Shown here: in pieces, positions 52,458-62,322 of the stretch | Layout of the letters: the number at the start of each line of letters is the position of its first letter | How positions within the stretch are numbered: the stretch's first letter is position 1 | Assembly (NCBI RefSeq): GCF_014205015.1 | Contig: NZ_JACHMO010000001.1 | Location: 8,928,001 to 8,992,000, forward strand | Reading direction: 5' to 3' | DNA: 64,000 nt | Source of the DNA: Saccharothrix ecbatanensis | GTDB lineage: Bacteria > Actinomycetota > Actinomycetes > Mycobacteriales > Pseudonocardiaceae | The notes under the pieces: model-generated | Seen by the model: only the letters and a program-made list of their open reading frames with translations | Told to the model about the DNA's origin: nothing | Database searches by the model: none | Program-made: the position numbers and the translations under genes

Positions 52458-55379
52458 GTGGACGCGGGGCGTCGCGCGAACGGGCAACCGGACGCCGCGA
52501 TCAACGTGCTGGGGGAACTGGAGGTCCGCCTCGACGGCGGGCGGCTGCCGTGCGGCCACGCGAGGCAGCGGTCGGTGTTGGCCGCGTTGGCCGTGGACGC
52601 CGACCGGGTGGTGTCGGTGGACGGCCTGATCGACCGCGTCTGGGGTGAACGGCCGCCGCGCCGGGCACGGTCGGTGTTGCGGACCTACCTGGCGCACCTG
52701 CGTCAGGCCCTGCGCCCGACCGGGGTGACGATCGTCCGGCGCGACACCGGCTACGTCCTGGCCGCCGACCCCGAGACCGTCGACCTGCGCCGTTTCCACC
52801 GGCTGGTCGGGTCGGCGCGAGGCACCGCGGACCCACACGCGGCCTTGGCCCTCGTCGAGGACGCGCTGGAGCTGTGGCGGGGCGAACCGCTGGCCGAGTT
52901 GGACACCGCCTGGGCGCGCGAAGTGCGGGAAAGACTGCGCCAAGACCACTTGGCCGCGCGGACCGACCGGGTCGACTTGGCGTTGCGCTGCGGACAGCAC
53001 CGGGAACTGGTCGCGGAGCTGACCACGCGGACCGCCGCCCACCCGTTGGACGAGCGCTCGGCCGGGCAGCTCATGCTCGCCCTGTACCGCGACGGCCGTC
53101 AGGCGGACGCCTTGGAGCACTACCGGCGAACGAGACAACGGCTGGTCGAGGAGTTGGGCGCCGACCCGGGTCCGGGGCTGCAAGGGCTGCACCAGCGCAT
53201 CCTCACCGCCGACAGCTCGCTGGCCGGGGCCCTGCCACCGGCCGAGGACGCGACCGGTCCGGCCGGGGCACCGCGTCAGCTGCCGGCCGCGCCGGCGCCG
53301 TTCGTCGGCAGGCACGACGAACTGGACCGGCTCGACGAGACCCTGCGGTCCGACCCGGCCACGACCGTCGTCATCGGGGCGATCGCCGGCGCGGGCGGCA
53401 TCGGCAAGACCTGGCTGGCGTTGCACTGGGCGCACCGCAACGCCGACCGCTTCCCGGACGGGCAGCTGTTCGTGGACCTGCGCGGCTTCAGCCCGGACGG
53501 GCACCCGATGGACCCGGCGGTGGCGGTGCGGGGGTTCCTCGACGCGCTCGGCGTCGACCCGGGACGGATCCCGGTCGACCAGCACGCCCAGGCAGCGCGG
53601 CTCCGCGGCCTCATGGCCGACAAGCGGATGCTGCTGGTGCTGGACAACGCCGCCGACGCCGCGCAGGTCACCCCGTTGCTGCCCGGCAGCGACACCTGCA
53701 CCGTGCTGGTGACCAGCCGCAACCGGCTGCCCGGCCTGATCACCGGGCAGGGCGCCCGCCACTTCGCCCTGCACAGCCTCGATGACGCCGAAGCCCGCGC
53801 ACTGCTCGCCTCCCGACTCGGGGCCGCACGCGTCGAGGCGGAACCCGCGGCGGTCGGTGAGCTGCTGCGGTTGTGCGGCGGGTTCCCGCTGGCGTTGAGC
53901 ATCATCGCCGGCCGTGTCCACACCAACCCGCACCTGCCGCTCAACGCCATCGCCGAGGAACTGCGCGACAGCGGGTTGGACGCTCTGGACGACGGCGACC
54001 CGGCCGCGAGCCTGCCCGCCGTCCTGTCCTGGTCGCGCCGTGCCCTGACGCCGGACCAGGCGACGACGTTCGCGTTGCTGGGCACCGCGCCCGGTCCCGA
54101 CATCGGGCTCCCGGCGGCCGCGAGCCTGGTCGGCCTGCCGCTGAACGACACCAGGACCGTGCTGCGCGGGCTGGAGCAGGCATCGCTGATCGGCCAGGAC
54201 GTCAACGGCCGCTACCGGATGCACGACCTGATCCGTCGGCACTCCACCGAGATCGCGCACCAGGAGCTTGCCGAGGAGATCCGGGAAGCGGCGCTGCGGC
54301 GGGTGCTCGACTTCTACGTCCACACCGCCCACGGCGCCGACCGCCTGCTGGACACCCATCGCGCGTTCATCCCGCTCGACCTGCCCGCACCCGGCACCCA
54401 CCTCCAGCCGTTGCCCGACAGTCGGGCGGCGATGGCCTGGTTCGACCTCGAGCACACCAACCTGCTCGCCGTGCACCACACCGCCGTCACCCGGGGACTG
54501 CACGACGCCGTGTGGCGGCTGGCCTGGACCTTGCGCACCTTCCACCACCGGAGGGGACACCGCCACGACGACCTCGCCGTGTGGCTGGCCGCGGCTGACG
54601 CGGCGGCACACCTACCCGACGCCACCACCCGGGTCCGCGTCCACCGGTTCCTCGGACGCGCCTACAACGCCCTGGGGCGCAGCGAGGAAGCCACCGAGCA
54701 CCTGCACCGGGCGCTCAGCCTGGCCGAGCACCACCACGAACCCGCCGAACAGGCCCAAACCCACCGGATGATCGCGCAAGCCCTGTGCCGGCGGGGTGAC
54801 GACCGGGAAGCCCTGGACCACGCCACCCGTGCACAGCGCCTCTTCCGCGAGGTCGGTCAGCCGGTGTGGGAAGCGGGCGCGCTCAACGCGGTGGGCTGGT
54901 ACCTGGCCCACCTCGGAGACCTGGACGCCGCCCGCGCCCACTGCCAAGCCGCCCTCGCCCTGCTTCGGCAGCACCACAGCGTCGAAGGGGAGGCAAGCGT
55001 CCTCGACAGCCTCGGCCACATCTACCACCGCACCGGCGACCACCAGCGGGCCGTCGACCACTACCTCCAAGCCGTGGCACTGTTCCGCGTCCTCGGCGCC
55101 ACCGCCGACTCGGCCGACACCCTCGCGCGCCTCGGCAACCCCTACACCGCCCTTGGCCTGCACGACGAAGCCCGCGCCGTGTGGCGGGAAGCCCTGGAGC
55201 TGTACCGGGCACAGGGACGCGACCGGAACGCCGAACAGGTGCAACGGCAACTCGACGCACTCGACAGCTCGGAATCGTCCGACCCGAGGGGGCAGTGGCT
55301 TCGGCCAGTCACGCGGGCAAAGCGGAGTACTGGCGGCGATGCGGGATCAGCTCGGCCGCTTCGGGGCCGAGGAGCCTGA
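52458..55379 (+). CDS. SARP-NB-ARC-TPR transcriptional regulator (AfsR-like)
   Basis: 973 residues. N-terminal OmpR-like winged helix about 15-105 (INVLGELEVRLDGGRLPCG ... IRRDTGYVL-like wing), BTAD about 108-253 (SARP module), NB-ARC ATPase from about 280 with Walker A GAIAGAGGIGKTWLA, LLVLDNAADAAQV (Walker B), and GGFPLALSIIAGR (GxP). Then a linker with a winged-helix-like MHDLIRRH and TPRs about 690-950. Such proteins switch on antibiotic clusters; no cluster is visible nearby, so it may be global or act in trans. GTG 52458 with AAGG upstream. Confidence 0.9.
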   Translation: MDAGRRANGQPDAAINVLGELEVRLDGGRLPCGHARQRSVLAALAVDADRVVSVDGLIDRVWGERPPRRARSVLRTYLAHLRQALRPTGVTIVRRDTGYVLAADPETVDLRRFHRLVGSARGTADPHAALALVEDALELWRGEPLAELDTAWAREVRERLRQDHLAARTDRVDLALRCGQHRELVAELTTRTAAHPLDERSAGQLMLALYRDGRQADALEHYRRTRQRLVEELGADPGPGLQGLHQRILTADSSLAGALPPAEDATGPAGAPRQLPAAPAPFVGRHDELDRLDETLRSDPATTVVIGAIAGAGGIGKTWLALHWAHRNADRFPDGQLFVDLRGFSPDGHPMDPAVAVRGFLDALGVDPGRIPVDQHAQAARLRGLMADKRMLLVLDNAADAAQVTPLLPGSDTCTVLVTSRNRLPGLITGQGARHFALHSLDDAEARALLASRLGAARVEAEPAAVGELLRLCGGFPLALSIIAGRVHTNPHLPLNAIAEELRDSGLDALDDGDPAASLPAVLSWSRRALTPDQATTFALLGTAPGPDIGLPAAASLVGLPLNDTRTVLRGLEQASLIGQDVNGRYRMHDLIRRHSTEIAHQELAEEIREAALRRVLDFYVHTAHGADRLLDTHRAFIPLDLPAPGTHLQPLPDSRAAMAWFDLEHTNLLAVHHTAVTRGLHDAVWRLAWTLRTFHHRRGHRHDDLAVWLAAADAAAHLPDATTRVRVHRFLGRAYNALGRSEEATEHLHRALSLAEHHHEPAEQAQTHRMIAQALCRRGDDREALDHATRAQRLFREVGQPVWEAGALNAVGWYLAHLGDLDAARAHCQAALALLRQHHSVEGEASVLDSLGHIYHRTGDHQRAVDHYLQAVALFRVLGATADSADTLARLGNPYTALGLHDEARAVWREALELYRAQGRDRNAEQVQRQLDALDSSESSDPRGQWLRPVTRAKRSTGGDAGSARPLRGRGA

Positions 55380-55874
55380 CGACGACCACTCGTGGAGCGT
55401 GGCGTAATCGGCGTCGGTGATGCCCTCGCTGGGATCGACGCGGTGGAGCAGGGCCGGGTTCTGGTGGTGGGTGGACACCCAGGCCCGATCGGCGTCGGTG
55501 ATCTCGTCGTCGACCCACGCGAACGCGCGACCGTCCGCCCAGTCGACCAGCGCGCGGGTTTTCCAGTGCAACCCGTCCCACTCATCAGCGTCCGACGACT
55601 CCGGGAAGACGACCACCGGCAACCGCGGCAGTCCGAGCAACGGCGCGACGCACTCGTTCGCGTCGGCCATCCACGTCGTGGCCCAGACCAGGTCGCACGG
55701 CAGCGCCGCCAACCTGGGACCGTGCGCGGGATCGATCCTCGCCAGCAGCGGATTCGAGTGTCCCGCCCGGAAAGTCGGGTGGCCGTCGGGGTGCCGCGCG
55801 GGCGGCGTGCCGAACGGGATGAGGGGTCCGTCGACGTCGAGGAAGAGGATCGGGCGCTGTGCCGCAGTGGTCAC
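55347..55874 (-). CDS. HAD-like hypothetical protein
   Basis: 175 residues. FLDVDGPLIPFG is a HAD motif I (DxDG) with the nucleophile Asp; VWATTWMADANE and AWVDDEITDADR fit motifs II and IV. A small HAD hydrolase or secretory-type HAD domain; substrate unknown. GTG 55874, six bases after TATCGT. Its last 33 bases overlap the AfsR-like gene tail. Confidence 0.8.
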   Translation of the reverse strand: MTTAAQRPILFLDVDGPLIPFGTPPARHPDGHPTFRAGHSNPLLARIDPAHGPRLAALPCDLVWATTWMADANECVAPLLGLPRLPVVVFPESSDADEWDGLHWKTRALVDWADGRAFAWVDDEITDADRAWVSTHHQNPALLHRVDPSEGITDADYATLHEWSSSGSSAPKRPS

Positions 55875-55880
55875 GGTCGC

Positions 55881-55886
55881 ACGATA
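55881..55886 (-). promoter_or_regulatory. -10 box of the HAD gene, leaderless type
   Basis: TATCGT on the minus strand, six bases before GTG 55874. Confidence 0.5.
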
Positions 55887-55905
55887 GTGGCTCTGCCGAG
55901 CACGC

Positions 55906-56637
55906 TCAGGCAGTGCGGGCCAGTCGAGAGCTGAGCGCCGACTCGTAGCGGTGCAGGATCAGTTCGGCTACTTCCGGGTCGGGGCCCAGGGGTGGGGCGA
56001 TGATCGCGCCTTCACCGGCCAGGCGGGTCACACGGTCCGGGAGGAAGCCGGGGGCCAGGAACCACGACGCCACGGCGATGCGGCGAGCGCCTTGGGCACG
56101 CAGCCGCGCCACGGCGGTCGGCACGTCGGGAGTAGCCGCGGAGGCGAAAGCCGCCTCCACGCCGGCCCAGCCCGAACCGGCGGCCCACCGGGCGGCGATC
56201 TGCGCCACCAAAGCGTTCGCGGGCGCGTGGGACGAGCCCGCACCGGCCAGGACCACGCCCAACGAACGGTCGCGCGACCGCACACCGACCGAAGCCAGCC
56301 GACGCAGGGCCGCCGACTCCAACCGCGGGTCGGGGCCCAGCACGTCGGCGATCGTCACGTCCAACGAAGGCAACCGGGCCTCCGCCACCGCGCTCGGCAC
56401 GTCGACCCGAGCGTGGAAAGCCTTGCCCAGCAACAACGGCACCACCACCGCCGAACGGTGACCGTCCGCCGCCACACCCCGCAGCACATCACCCAGCAAC
56501 GGCACGGAGAGGTCCAGGAACGAGCACCGGACGTCCAACGACGGCTGCAACGCCCGCACCACGTCCAACAACTCGTGCACCACAGCCGCCGACCGCGGAT
56601 CACGACTGCCGTGCGCCACGGCCACCAACGCGGTCAC
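55906..56637 (-). CDS. Sirohydrochlorin chelatase (CbiX/SirB-like)
   Basis: 243 residues, two CbiX half-domains: ALVAVAHGSRDPRSA with the metal-binding His at the start, and VVLAGAGSSHAPANA plus VASWFLAPGFLPDRV in the second half. Inserts iron into sirohydrochlorin to make siroheme, the cofactor of the sulfite reductase at the head of this operon. GTG 56637 overlaps the permease stop (GTGA). Last gene of the sulfur operon. Confidence 0.9.
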   Translation of the reverse strand: MTALVAVAHGSRDPRSAAVVHELLDVVRALQPSLDVRCSFLDLSVPLLGDVLRGVAADGHRSAVVVPLLLGKAFHARVDVPSAVAEARLPSLDVTIADVLGPDPRLESAALRRLASVGVRSRDRSLGVVLAGAGSSHAPANALVAQIAARWAAGSGWAGVEAAFASAATPDVPTAVARLRAQGARRIAVASWFLAPGFLPDRVTRLAGEGAIIAPPLGPDPEVAELILHRYESALSSRLARTA

Positions 56638-57506
56638 AGCGCACCCGTCAACCCGCGCGCCCGCAGCACGGCGCGCTCCAACGGCCGGAACACCAGCAAC
56701 TCGATCCCCACACCCACCAGCAGGATCAGGAAGATCGCCGCGATCACCATCGAGATGTCGTTCAACGCCGAACCGTTGTGCAGGTACTGCCCCAGACCCT
56801 CACCCAGCTGCGGCGACGTCGCGATGATCTCCGCCGCCATCAGCGAACGCCATGAGAACGCCCACCCCTGCTTCAACCCCGACAGGTACCCGGGCAGCGC
56901 GGCGGGCAGCAGGATGTGCCGTGCCGACGCCAGCCGACCCGCACCCAGAGCCTGACCGACCCGCGGCAACAACGGCGGGATCTGGTCCACGCCCGACACC
57001 AGACCGTTGGCGATCGAGGGCACCGAACCCATCAGCACCACGAAGTAGATGGTCGCCGGCGTCGCGCCGAACCACAGGATGCCCGCCGGCACCCACGCCA
57101 CGGACGGCAACGACTGCAAGCCCGTCAACAGCGACCCGATGGCCGCCCGCACCACCCGTACCTTGGCGATCAGCAGCCCCAGCGGCGTGGCGATCACCAC
57201 GGCGGTGAGGAAACCGAGGACGGCGCGGCTGACCGAGGTCCACAGCACCCCGAACGCACGACCGGTCTCGACCGCCTCGACCACCGCCGCCCACACCGAC
57301 CCCGGTGACGGCAGCTGGTACTCCGGCCAGAACGCCAACGCCCACAACGCCTGCCACGCGCCGAGCAGCAGCGCGAACGCGATCAGCGGCGGCACCGCGG
57401 TGCGGAGGAACCGCTTGCGCAGCGACGGCCGCCGCTCCTGCGCCGGCGCGTCCAGCGCGTCCAGACCGGCCCCGACGGCGGAGAGGTCCGTGTCAAGCTG
57501 CGGCAT
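56634..57506 (-). CDS. ssuC: ABC transporter permease, sulfonate/taurine type
   Basis: 290 residues, about six membrane helices. The EAA loop that contacts the ATPase is visible as QALGAGRLASARHILLPAALPGYLSGLK. Belongs to the nitrate/sulfonate/taurine permease family. Start overlaps the ATPase gene by 14 bases. The substrate is judged from neighbours. Confidence 0.9.
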   Translation of the reverse strand: MPQLDTDLSAVGAGLDALDAPAQERRPSLRKRFLRTAVPPLIAFALLLGAWQALWALAFWPEYQLPSPGSVWAAVVEAVETGRAFGVLWTSVSRAVLGFLTAVVIATPLGLLIAKVRVVRAAIGSLLTGLQSLPSVAWVPAGILWFGATPATIYFVVLMGSVPSIANGLVSGVDQIPPLLPRVGQALGAGRLASARHILLPAALPGYLSGLKQGWAFSWRSLMAAEIIATSPQLGEGLGQYLHNGSALNDISMVIAAIFLILLVGVGIELLVFRPLERAVLRARGLTGAL

Positions 57507-58281
57507 GTCCGCTGATCACCTCTCGCAGGTGGGCCGTGATCTCGTCGATGACGACGGGCTCATCGCAGTCCACAGTGGACCATTCGCGCACCACGCGGCC
57601 CGGCCGGGAGGACAGCAGCACGACCCGCTGACCCAGCCGCACGGCCTCGCGCACGTCGTGCGTGACGAACACGATCGCCGTGGACGTCTCCCGCCACACC
57701 CGCACCAGCTCCGCCTGGAGCACGTCGCGGGTGATGGCGTCCAACGCGGCGAACGGCTCGTCCATCAGCAGCAGGCCGGGCGTGCCCGCCTCGGCGCTGC
57801 CCAGCGTGGACGCCAAGGCGCGCGCCAGCGCCACACGCTGCCGCATACCGCCGGACAGCTCGTGGGGCCGCTTGTGACCGGCGCCGACCAGCCGCACCAG
57901 CGACAGCAGCTCGCTGGCCTTCTCCCGACGCTCACCGCGCTTCACGCCCGCCAGCCGCATCGGCAGCTCCACGTTGCGCGCGGCGGTCAGCCACGGCATC
58001 AACGCGGCCTCCTGGAACATCACTGCGGGCCGTGACGTGGTCAGCTCGATCCGACCGGAGGTGGGCGCGTCCAGCCCGGCGACCAGGTTCAGCAGCGTCG
58101 ACTTGCCGCAGCCGGACGCGCCGAGCAGGCACACGAACTCGCCCGGTGCGACCGTCAGGTCGACGCCGTCGAGCGCGACGACACCGGCCGGGCCGTGGCC
58201 GAAGACCTTGCGGACCCCGGACAAGGTCACCGCGGCATCCACGTCGGACAAGGCCGTCGGGTTCTCAAGCGTGGCGGTCAT
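57493..58281 (-). CDS. ssuB: ABC transporter ATPase, sulfonate/taurine type
   Basis: 262 residues. Walker A GASGCGKST, Q-loop MFQEAALMPW, signature LSGGMRQR, Walker B LLLMDEPF, and switch His in VTHDVREA. 21 bases separate it from the binding-protein gene. Confidence 0.93.
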   Translation of the reverse strand: MTATLENPTALSDVDAAVTLSGVRKVFGHGPAGVVALDGVDLTVAPGEFVCLLGASGCGKSTLLNLVAGLDAPTSGRIELTTSRPAVMFQEAALMPWLTAARNVELPMRLAGVKRGERREKASELLSLVRLVGAGHKRPHELSGGMRQRVALARALASTLGSAEAGTPGLLLMDEPFAALDAITRDVLQAELVRVWRETSTAIVFVTHDVREAVRLGQRVVLLSSRPGRVVREWSTVDCDEPVVIDEITAHLREVISGHAAA

Positions 58282-58302
58282 GGTGTGCCTGCCTTCCTCA
58301 AG

Positions 58303-59361
58303 TTACTTCCGGTCCAGCCCGGCGGTGTCCACGGCCGGCTTGCCCGCCGCCGAGAGCACCTTGTTCAGCAGCGTGAAATCGGCGAGACCGGCGACATCCG
58401 CGGCCTCCTTCACCACACCCGCGGTCACCGCGTCCTGAGCCAGCCGCGGGAAGCTCTTGGCCTGCGGGTCCAACGTCAGCTCGATGTTGTCGAACGCCCG
58501 GTCCAGCACCTGCTCGCCCAGTGCCTTGCCGGTGAGCTGCTTCAACGCGTTGTTGACGAGCTGCTTGGCCTCGACCTTGTTGTCGCGCCCGAAGTCGGTG
58601 GCCGCGAGGTGGCCGCGCAGCAGCGCCTCCACCGTCTGCGGGTGTTCGCGGAGGAACTGCGTCCGCACGATCATCACCGTGGTCGGGAACTTCCCGTCCT
58701 CCCACAGCGATTCCTCGTCCAGCAGCACCTTCGCGCCCGCGTCCAGGACCAGCCGCGACGACCACGGCTCCGGCGCCCACGCGCCCTGGATGTCGCCCCG
58801 CCGGAACAGGTCCAGCGACTGCGCGTTCTCCACGTTCGTGACCTGCACGTCGAGCTTCTCGTCGGACAGCCACTTCTTCAGCGCCACGTCCTGCGTGTTG
58901 CCGAGCTGCGGGGTGGTGAGGACCTTGCCCTTGAGATCGGCGGGCGAGGTGATCTCGGGCTTGACGACGAGCTGCGCCCCACCGGAAGTGGCGCCGGAGA
59001 CGAGCTTGACCGCCTCACCGTTGGACTTGGCGTAGGCGTTGATCGCCGGGCCGGAGCCGATGTACGACACGTCCAGCGAGCTGCCCAGCAGGGCGTTCAC
59101 CGCGTCCGGACCGGCGTTGAAGGTCTGGGCGACGAGCTTCGTGTCGCCGAGCTCCTTGGCGAAGAAGCCCTTGTCCACGCCGATCAACGCGGTGGCGTGG
59201 GTGACGTTGGGGAAGTAACCCAGCCGTACCTCGGCCGCCGCGCCCTTGTCCTGGACACCGGCGGTGGAATCGCCGCGGTCGATCCGGGAGCACCCGGAGA
59301 GTGCCGTGAGTGCGGTCAGTGCTACCAGTGACGTGATCAGGGTGCGGCGAGTGGTGGTCAC
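58303..59361 (-). CDS. ssuA: ABC transporter substrate-binding lipoprotein, sulfonate/taurine type
   Basis: 352 residues. Lipobox LSGC (Cys about 24) after a TTTRRTL export signal; periplasmic-binding-protein type II fold with VRLGYFPNVTHATALIGVDKGFF at the N-terminus. GTG 59361 chosen because the lipoprotein signal starts there; AAAGG lies upstream. The family takes sulfonates, taurine or nitrate; the sulfur operon favours sulfonates. Confidence 0.92.
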   Translation of the reverse strand: MTTTRRTLITSLVALTALTALSGCSRIDRGDSTAGVQDKGAAAEVRLGYFPNVTHATALIGVDKGFFAKELGDTKLVAQTFNAGPDAVNALLGSSLDVSYIGSGPAINAYAKSNGEAVKLVSGATSGGAQLVVKPEITSPADLKGKVLTTPQLGNTQDVALKKWLSDEKLDVQVTNVENAQSLDLFRRGDIQGAWAPEPWSSRLVLDAGAKVLLDEESLWEDGKFPTTVMIVRTQFLREHPQTVEALLRGHLAATDFGRDNKVEAKQLVNNALKQLTGKALGEQVLDRAFDNIELTLDPQAKSFPRLAQDAVTAGVVKEAADVAGLADFTLLNKVLSAAGKPAVDTAGLDRK

Positions 59362-59374
59362 GATCGCGGACCTT

Positions 59375-60718
59375 TCAGGGACCGGGGGAGACGAGGGCGT
59401 GGCTGTCCGGCTCGGCGGCGTCGCCGCCGTCGGTACAGCTCTCCACGCCGTCCAACTCCGGCAGCGGAGCACCCACGAGTCCGGCGGCCAGCGTGCTGCC
59501 GTCGGCCGCGTCGATCACCAGGAAGCTGCCCATGTGGCGGCTCTTGGTGTAGTCGTCCACCGGGATGGGCTCGGCCGTGCGCAGCGCGACCTGGCCGATC
59601 TCGTTCAGGGTCAGCGAGTCCGGCGCGTCGGTGCTGCCGAGCTTCTGCTCGTCGAACCGTGTGTGCAGGTGGGTGACGATGGCCTGCACGGTCCGTGTGC
59701 CGTGTTTGACCAGGACGCGGGCGCCGGGGGTCAGGGCCTTCTCGGACAGCCAGCACACGGTGGCGTCGAATTCGTCGGTGACTCTGGGGGGCACGGCCGC
59801 GCCGGCGATGAGGTCGCCGCGGGAGATGTCGAGGTCGTGTGCGAGGAGCAGGGTCACGGACTGGCCGGAGGCGGCTTGGTCCAGTGGGCCGTCGGCGGTG
59901 TCGATGCCGGTGACGGTGGAGCGCAGCCCGTCGGGCAGCACGGCGATCTCGTCGCCGACCCGCACGGTGCCGGCGGCGACCTGGCCGGCGTAGCCGCGGT
60001 AGTCGGGGTAGTCGGCGGTGCGGGGCCGGATCACGTACTGCACCGGGAAGCGGAACGGGGCGTCGTGCGGGTCGACGTCGACCGGCACCGTCTCCAGGTG
60101 CTCCAGCAGGGTGGGGCCGTCGTACCAGGGTGTCCGCTCGGAGCGTTCCACGACGTTGTCGCCCGCGAGCGCGGACACCGGGATCGTCACGACGGCGTCG
60201 TCGGGGTAGCCCAGGGCGGTGGCGTGGGCGGTGAATTCCTTGGCGATGCGGGAGAACGTCGCCTCGTCGTGGTCGACCAGGTCGATCTTGTTGACCGCGA
60301 GCACCAGGCGCGGCACCCCGAGCAGCGCCAGCACGGCGGCGTGGCGGCGGGTCTGCTCGATGACGCCCTTGCGCGCGTCCACCAGCAGCACGCCGAGCTG
60401 CGCGGTGGACGCGCCGGTCACCGTGTTGCGGGTGTACTGCACGTGGCCGGGGGTGTCGGCGAGCACGAACGACCGCTTGGGCGTGGCGAAGTAGCGGTAG
60501 GCCACGTCGATGGTGATGCCCTGCTCGCGCTCGGAGCGCAGGCCGTCGACGAGCAGGGACAGGTCGGGGGTGCTCAGGCCGCGGTCGGCGCTGGCGCGGT
60601 GCACCGCGTCGAGGGTGTCGGCCAGCACGGATTTGGTGTCGTACAGCAGCCTGCCGACCAGGGTGGACTTGCCGTCGTCCACACTGCCCGCGGTCGCCAG
60701 CCTCAACAGGTCGCTCAT
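59375..60718 (-). CDS. cysN: Sulfate adenylyltransferase subunit 1 (GTPase)
   Basis: 447 residues. GTPase that drives ATP sulfurylase: G1 GSVDDGKSTLVGR, G3 DTPGH, G4 NKID. There is no fused APS kinase (CysC) domain and no separate cysC. ATG 60718 directly abuts the cysD stop. Confidence 0.95.
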   Translation of the reverse strand: MSDLLRLATAGSVDDGKSTLVGRLLYDTKSVLADTLDAVHRASADRGLSTPDLSLLVDGLRSEREQGITIDVAYRYFATPKRSFVLADTPGHVQYTRNTVTGASTAQLGVLLVDARKGVIEQTRRHAAVLALLGVPRLVLAVNKIDLVDHDEATFSRIAKEFTAHATALGYPDDAVVTIPVSALAGDNVVERSERTPWYDGPTLLEHLETVPVDVDPHDAPFRFPVQYVIRPRTADYPDYRGYAGQVAAGTVRVGDEIAVLPDGLRSTVTGIDTADGPLDQAASGQSVTLLLAHDLDISRGDLIAGAAVPPRVTDEFDATVCWLSEKALTPGARVLVKHGTRTVQAIVTHLHTRFDEQKLGSTDAPDSLTLNEIGQVALRTAEPIPVDDYTKSRHMGSFLVIDAADGSTLAAGLVGAPLPELDGVESCTDGGDAAEPDSHALVSPGP

Positions 60719-61624
60719 CTAGAAGTAGCCTTCCCGCTTGCGGTCTTCCATGGCGGCCTCGGAGAGGCGGTCGTCGGCGCGGGTCGCGCCACGCTCGGTG
60801 AGCCTGCTCGCGGCGACCTCGGCGATGACGGTGGCGATGTCGGCGGCGTCGGACTCGACCGCCCCGGTGCAGGATCCGTCGCCGACGGTGCGGTAGCGGA
60901 CGGTCTTCTCGACCATCGTCTCGTTCTCCCGCGGCCCGCCCCACGGGCCTTCGGCGAGCCACATGCCGTCGCGCAGGTACACCTCGCGCCGGTGGGCGTA
61001 GTAGATGTCGGGCAGTTCGATGTTCTCGCGGGCGATGTAGTGCCACACGTCCAACTCGGTCCAGTTGGACAGCGGGAACACCCGCACGTGCTCACCGGGG
61101 CGGTGCCGGCCGTTGTAGAGGTTCCACAGCTCGGGGCGCTGCCGGCGGGGTTCCCACTGGCCGAAGGAGTTGCGCAGGCTGAAGATGCGTTCCTTGGCGC
61201 GGGCGCGTTCCTCGTCGCGTCGGCCGCCGCCGAACACGGCGTCGAACTTGTGGCCGGTGATGGCGTCCAGCAGCGGCACGGTCTGCAACGGGTTGCGGGT
61301 GCCGTCGGGGCGTTCGGTCAGGCGTCCGTCGTCGATGTAGTCCTGCACCTTCGCGACCTCGAGGCGCAGGCCGTGTTGGGCGACGACCTTGTCGCGGAAG
61401 GCGATGACCTCGTCGAAGTTGTGCCCGGTGTCGACGTGCAGCAGCGGGAACGGCACCGGCGCGGGCCAGAACGCCTTGACGGCCAGGTGGAGCAGGAGGG
61501 TGGAGTCCTTGCCGCCGGAGAACAGGATCACCGGCCGGTCGAACTCGCCGGCGACCTCGCGGAAGATGTGGACGGCCTCGGACTCGAGGCGGCCCAACGC
61601 GTCCAAAGTGGTGGTGGTGGTCAT
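60719..61624 (-). CDS. cysD: Sulfate adenylyltransferase subunit 2
   Basis: 301 residues, PP-loop ATPase: PVILFSGGKDSTLLLHLAVKAF. Makes APS from sulfate and ATP with CysN. Usual length and conserved FGGGRRDEERARAKERIFS. ATG 61624 overlaps the cysH stop (ATGA). Confidence 0.96.
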   Translation of the reverse strand: MTTTTTLDALGRLESEAVHIFREVAGEFDRPVILFSGGKDSTLLLHLAVKAFWPAPVPFPLLHVDTGHNFDEVIAFRDKVVAQHGLRLEVAKVQDYIDDGRLTERPDGTRNPLQTVPLLDAITGHKFDAVFGGGRRDEERARAKERIFSLRNSFGQWEPRRQRPELWNLYNGRHRPGEHVRVFPLSNWTELDVWHYIARENIELPDIYYAHRREVYLRDGMWLAEGPWGGPRENETMVEKTVRYRTVGDGSCTGAVESDAADIATVIAEVAASRLTERGATRADDRLSEAAMEDRKREGYF

Positions 61625-62322
61625 CCGTGCAACCCGCATTCGGTCTTGGTCTGGCCCGCCCACCGGCCGCTGCGCGGGTCGGCGCCCGGCAGTGGCTTCA
61701 CGGTGCACGGCGCGCAGCCGATGGAGGGGTAACCGTCCTGCACCAGCGGGTTCTCCAGGATCCCGTGCGAGGCGATGTAGTCGTGGAACTCGTCGTCGGA
61801 CCACGCCGCGATCGGGTTGATCTTCACCAGGCCGTTGCGGTCGTCCCACTGCACGATCGGCGTGCCCGCCCGGGTCGGCGCGTCCACCCGACGCACCCCG
61901 GTCACCCACGCGTCGTAGTTCTTCAGCGTGCGCTGCAACGGGATCACCTTGCGCAACCGGCAGCACTCCGACGGATTCGTCTTGTTCAGCAGACCGAACT
62001 GCGCCTCCTGATCGGCCACCGACTGCTCGGCCGCCGCGTTCACGATGTGCACGCCCGGGTACACCAGGTCCACCGCGTCACGCGTGCCGATCGTCTCGGC
62101 GAAGTGGTAGCCGGTCTCCAGGAACAGCACGTCCACATCCGGCTTCACCTTGGTCACCAGATCGATCAGCACCGCGTCCTGCATGTTCGACGCGACGATC
62201 CAGCTCTCGCCGAACGTCCGGGCGGTCCACGCGAGCGCCTCTTCGGCACTGGCCTCTGCCAGCTCGACCGAAGCGGCCTCGGCGATCACCTTCAGTTCCT
62301 CGACCCTGGTCGGGGCGGTCAT
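61621..62322 (-). CDS. cysH: Adenylylsulfate (APS) reductase, [4Fe-4S] type
   Basis: 233 residues. The cluster ligands are ECCRLRK and GCAPC (CC...CxxC), which mark an APS reductase rather than a PAPS reductase; the C-terminal ECGLHG carries the catalytic Cys. This fits the absence of APS kinase. ATG 62322 with GGAGG eight bases upstream, overlapping the stop of the zinc-ribbon gene (ATGA). Confidence 0.95.
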   Translation of the reverse strand: MTAPTRVEELKVIAEAASVELAEASAEEALAWTARTFGESWIVASNMQDAVLIDLVTKVKPDVDVLFLETGYHFAETIGTRDAVDLVYPGVHIVNAAAEQSVADQEAQFGLLNKTNPSECCRLRKVIPLQRTLKNYDAWVTGVRRVDAPTRAGTPIVQWDDRNGLVKINPIAAWSDDEFHDYIASHGILENPLVQDGYPSIGCAPCTVKPLPGADPRSGRWAGQTKTECGLHG

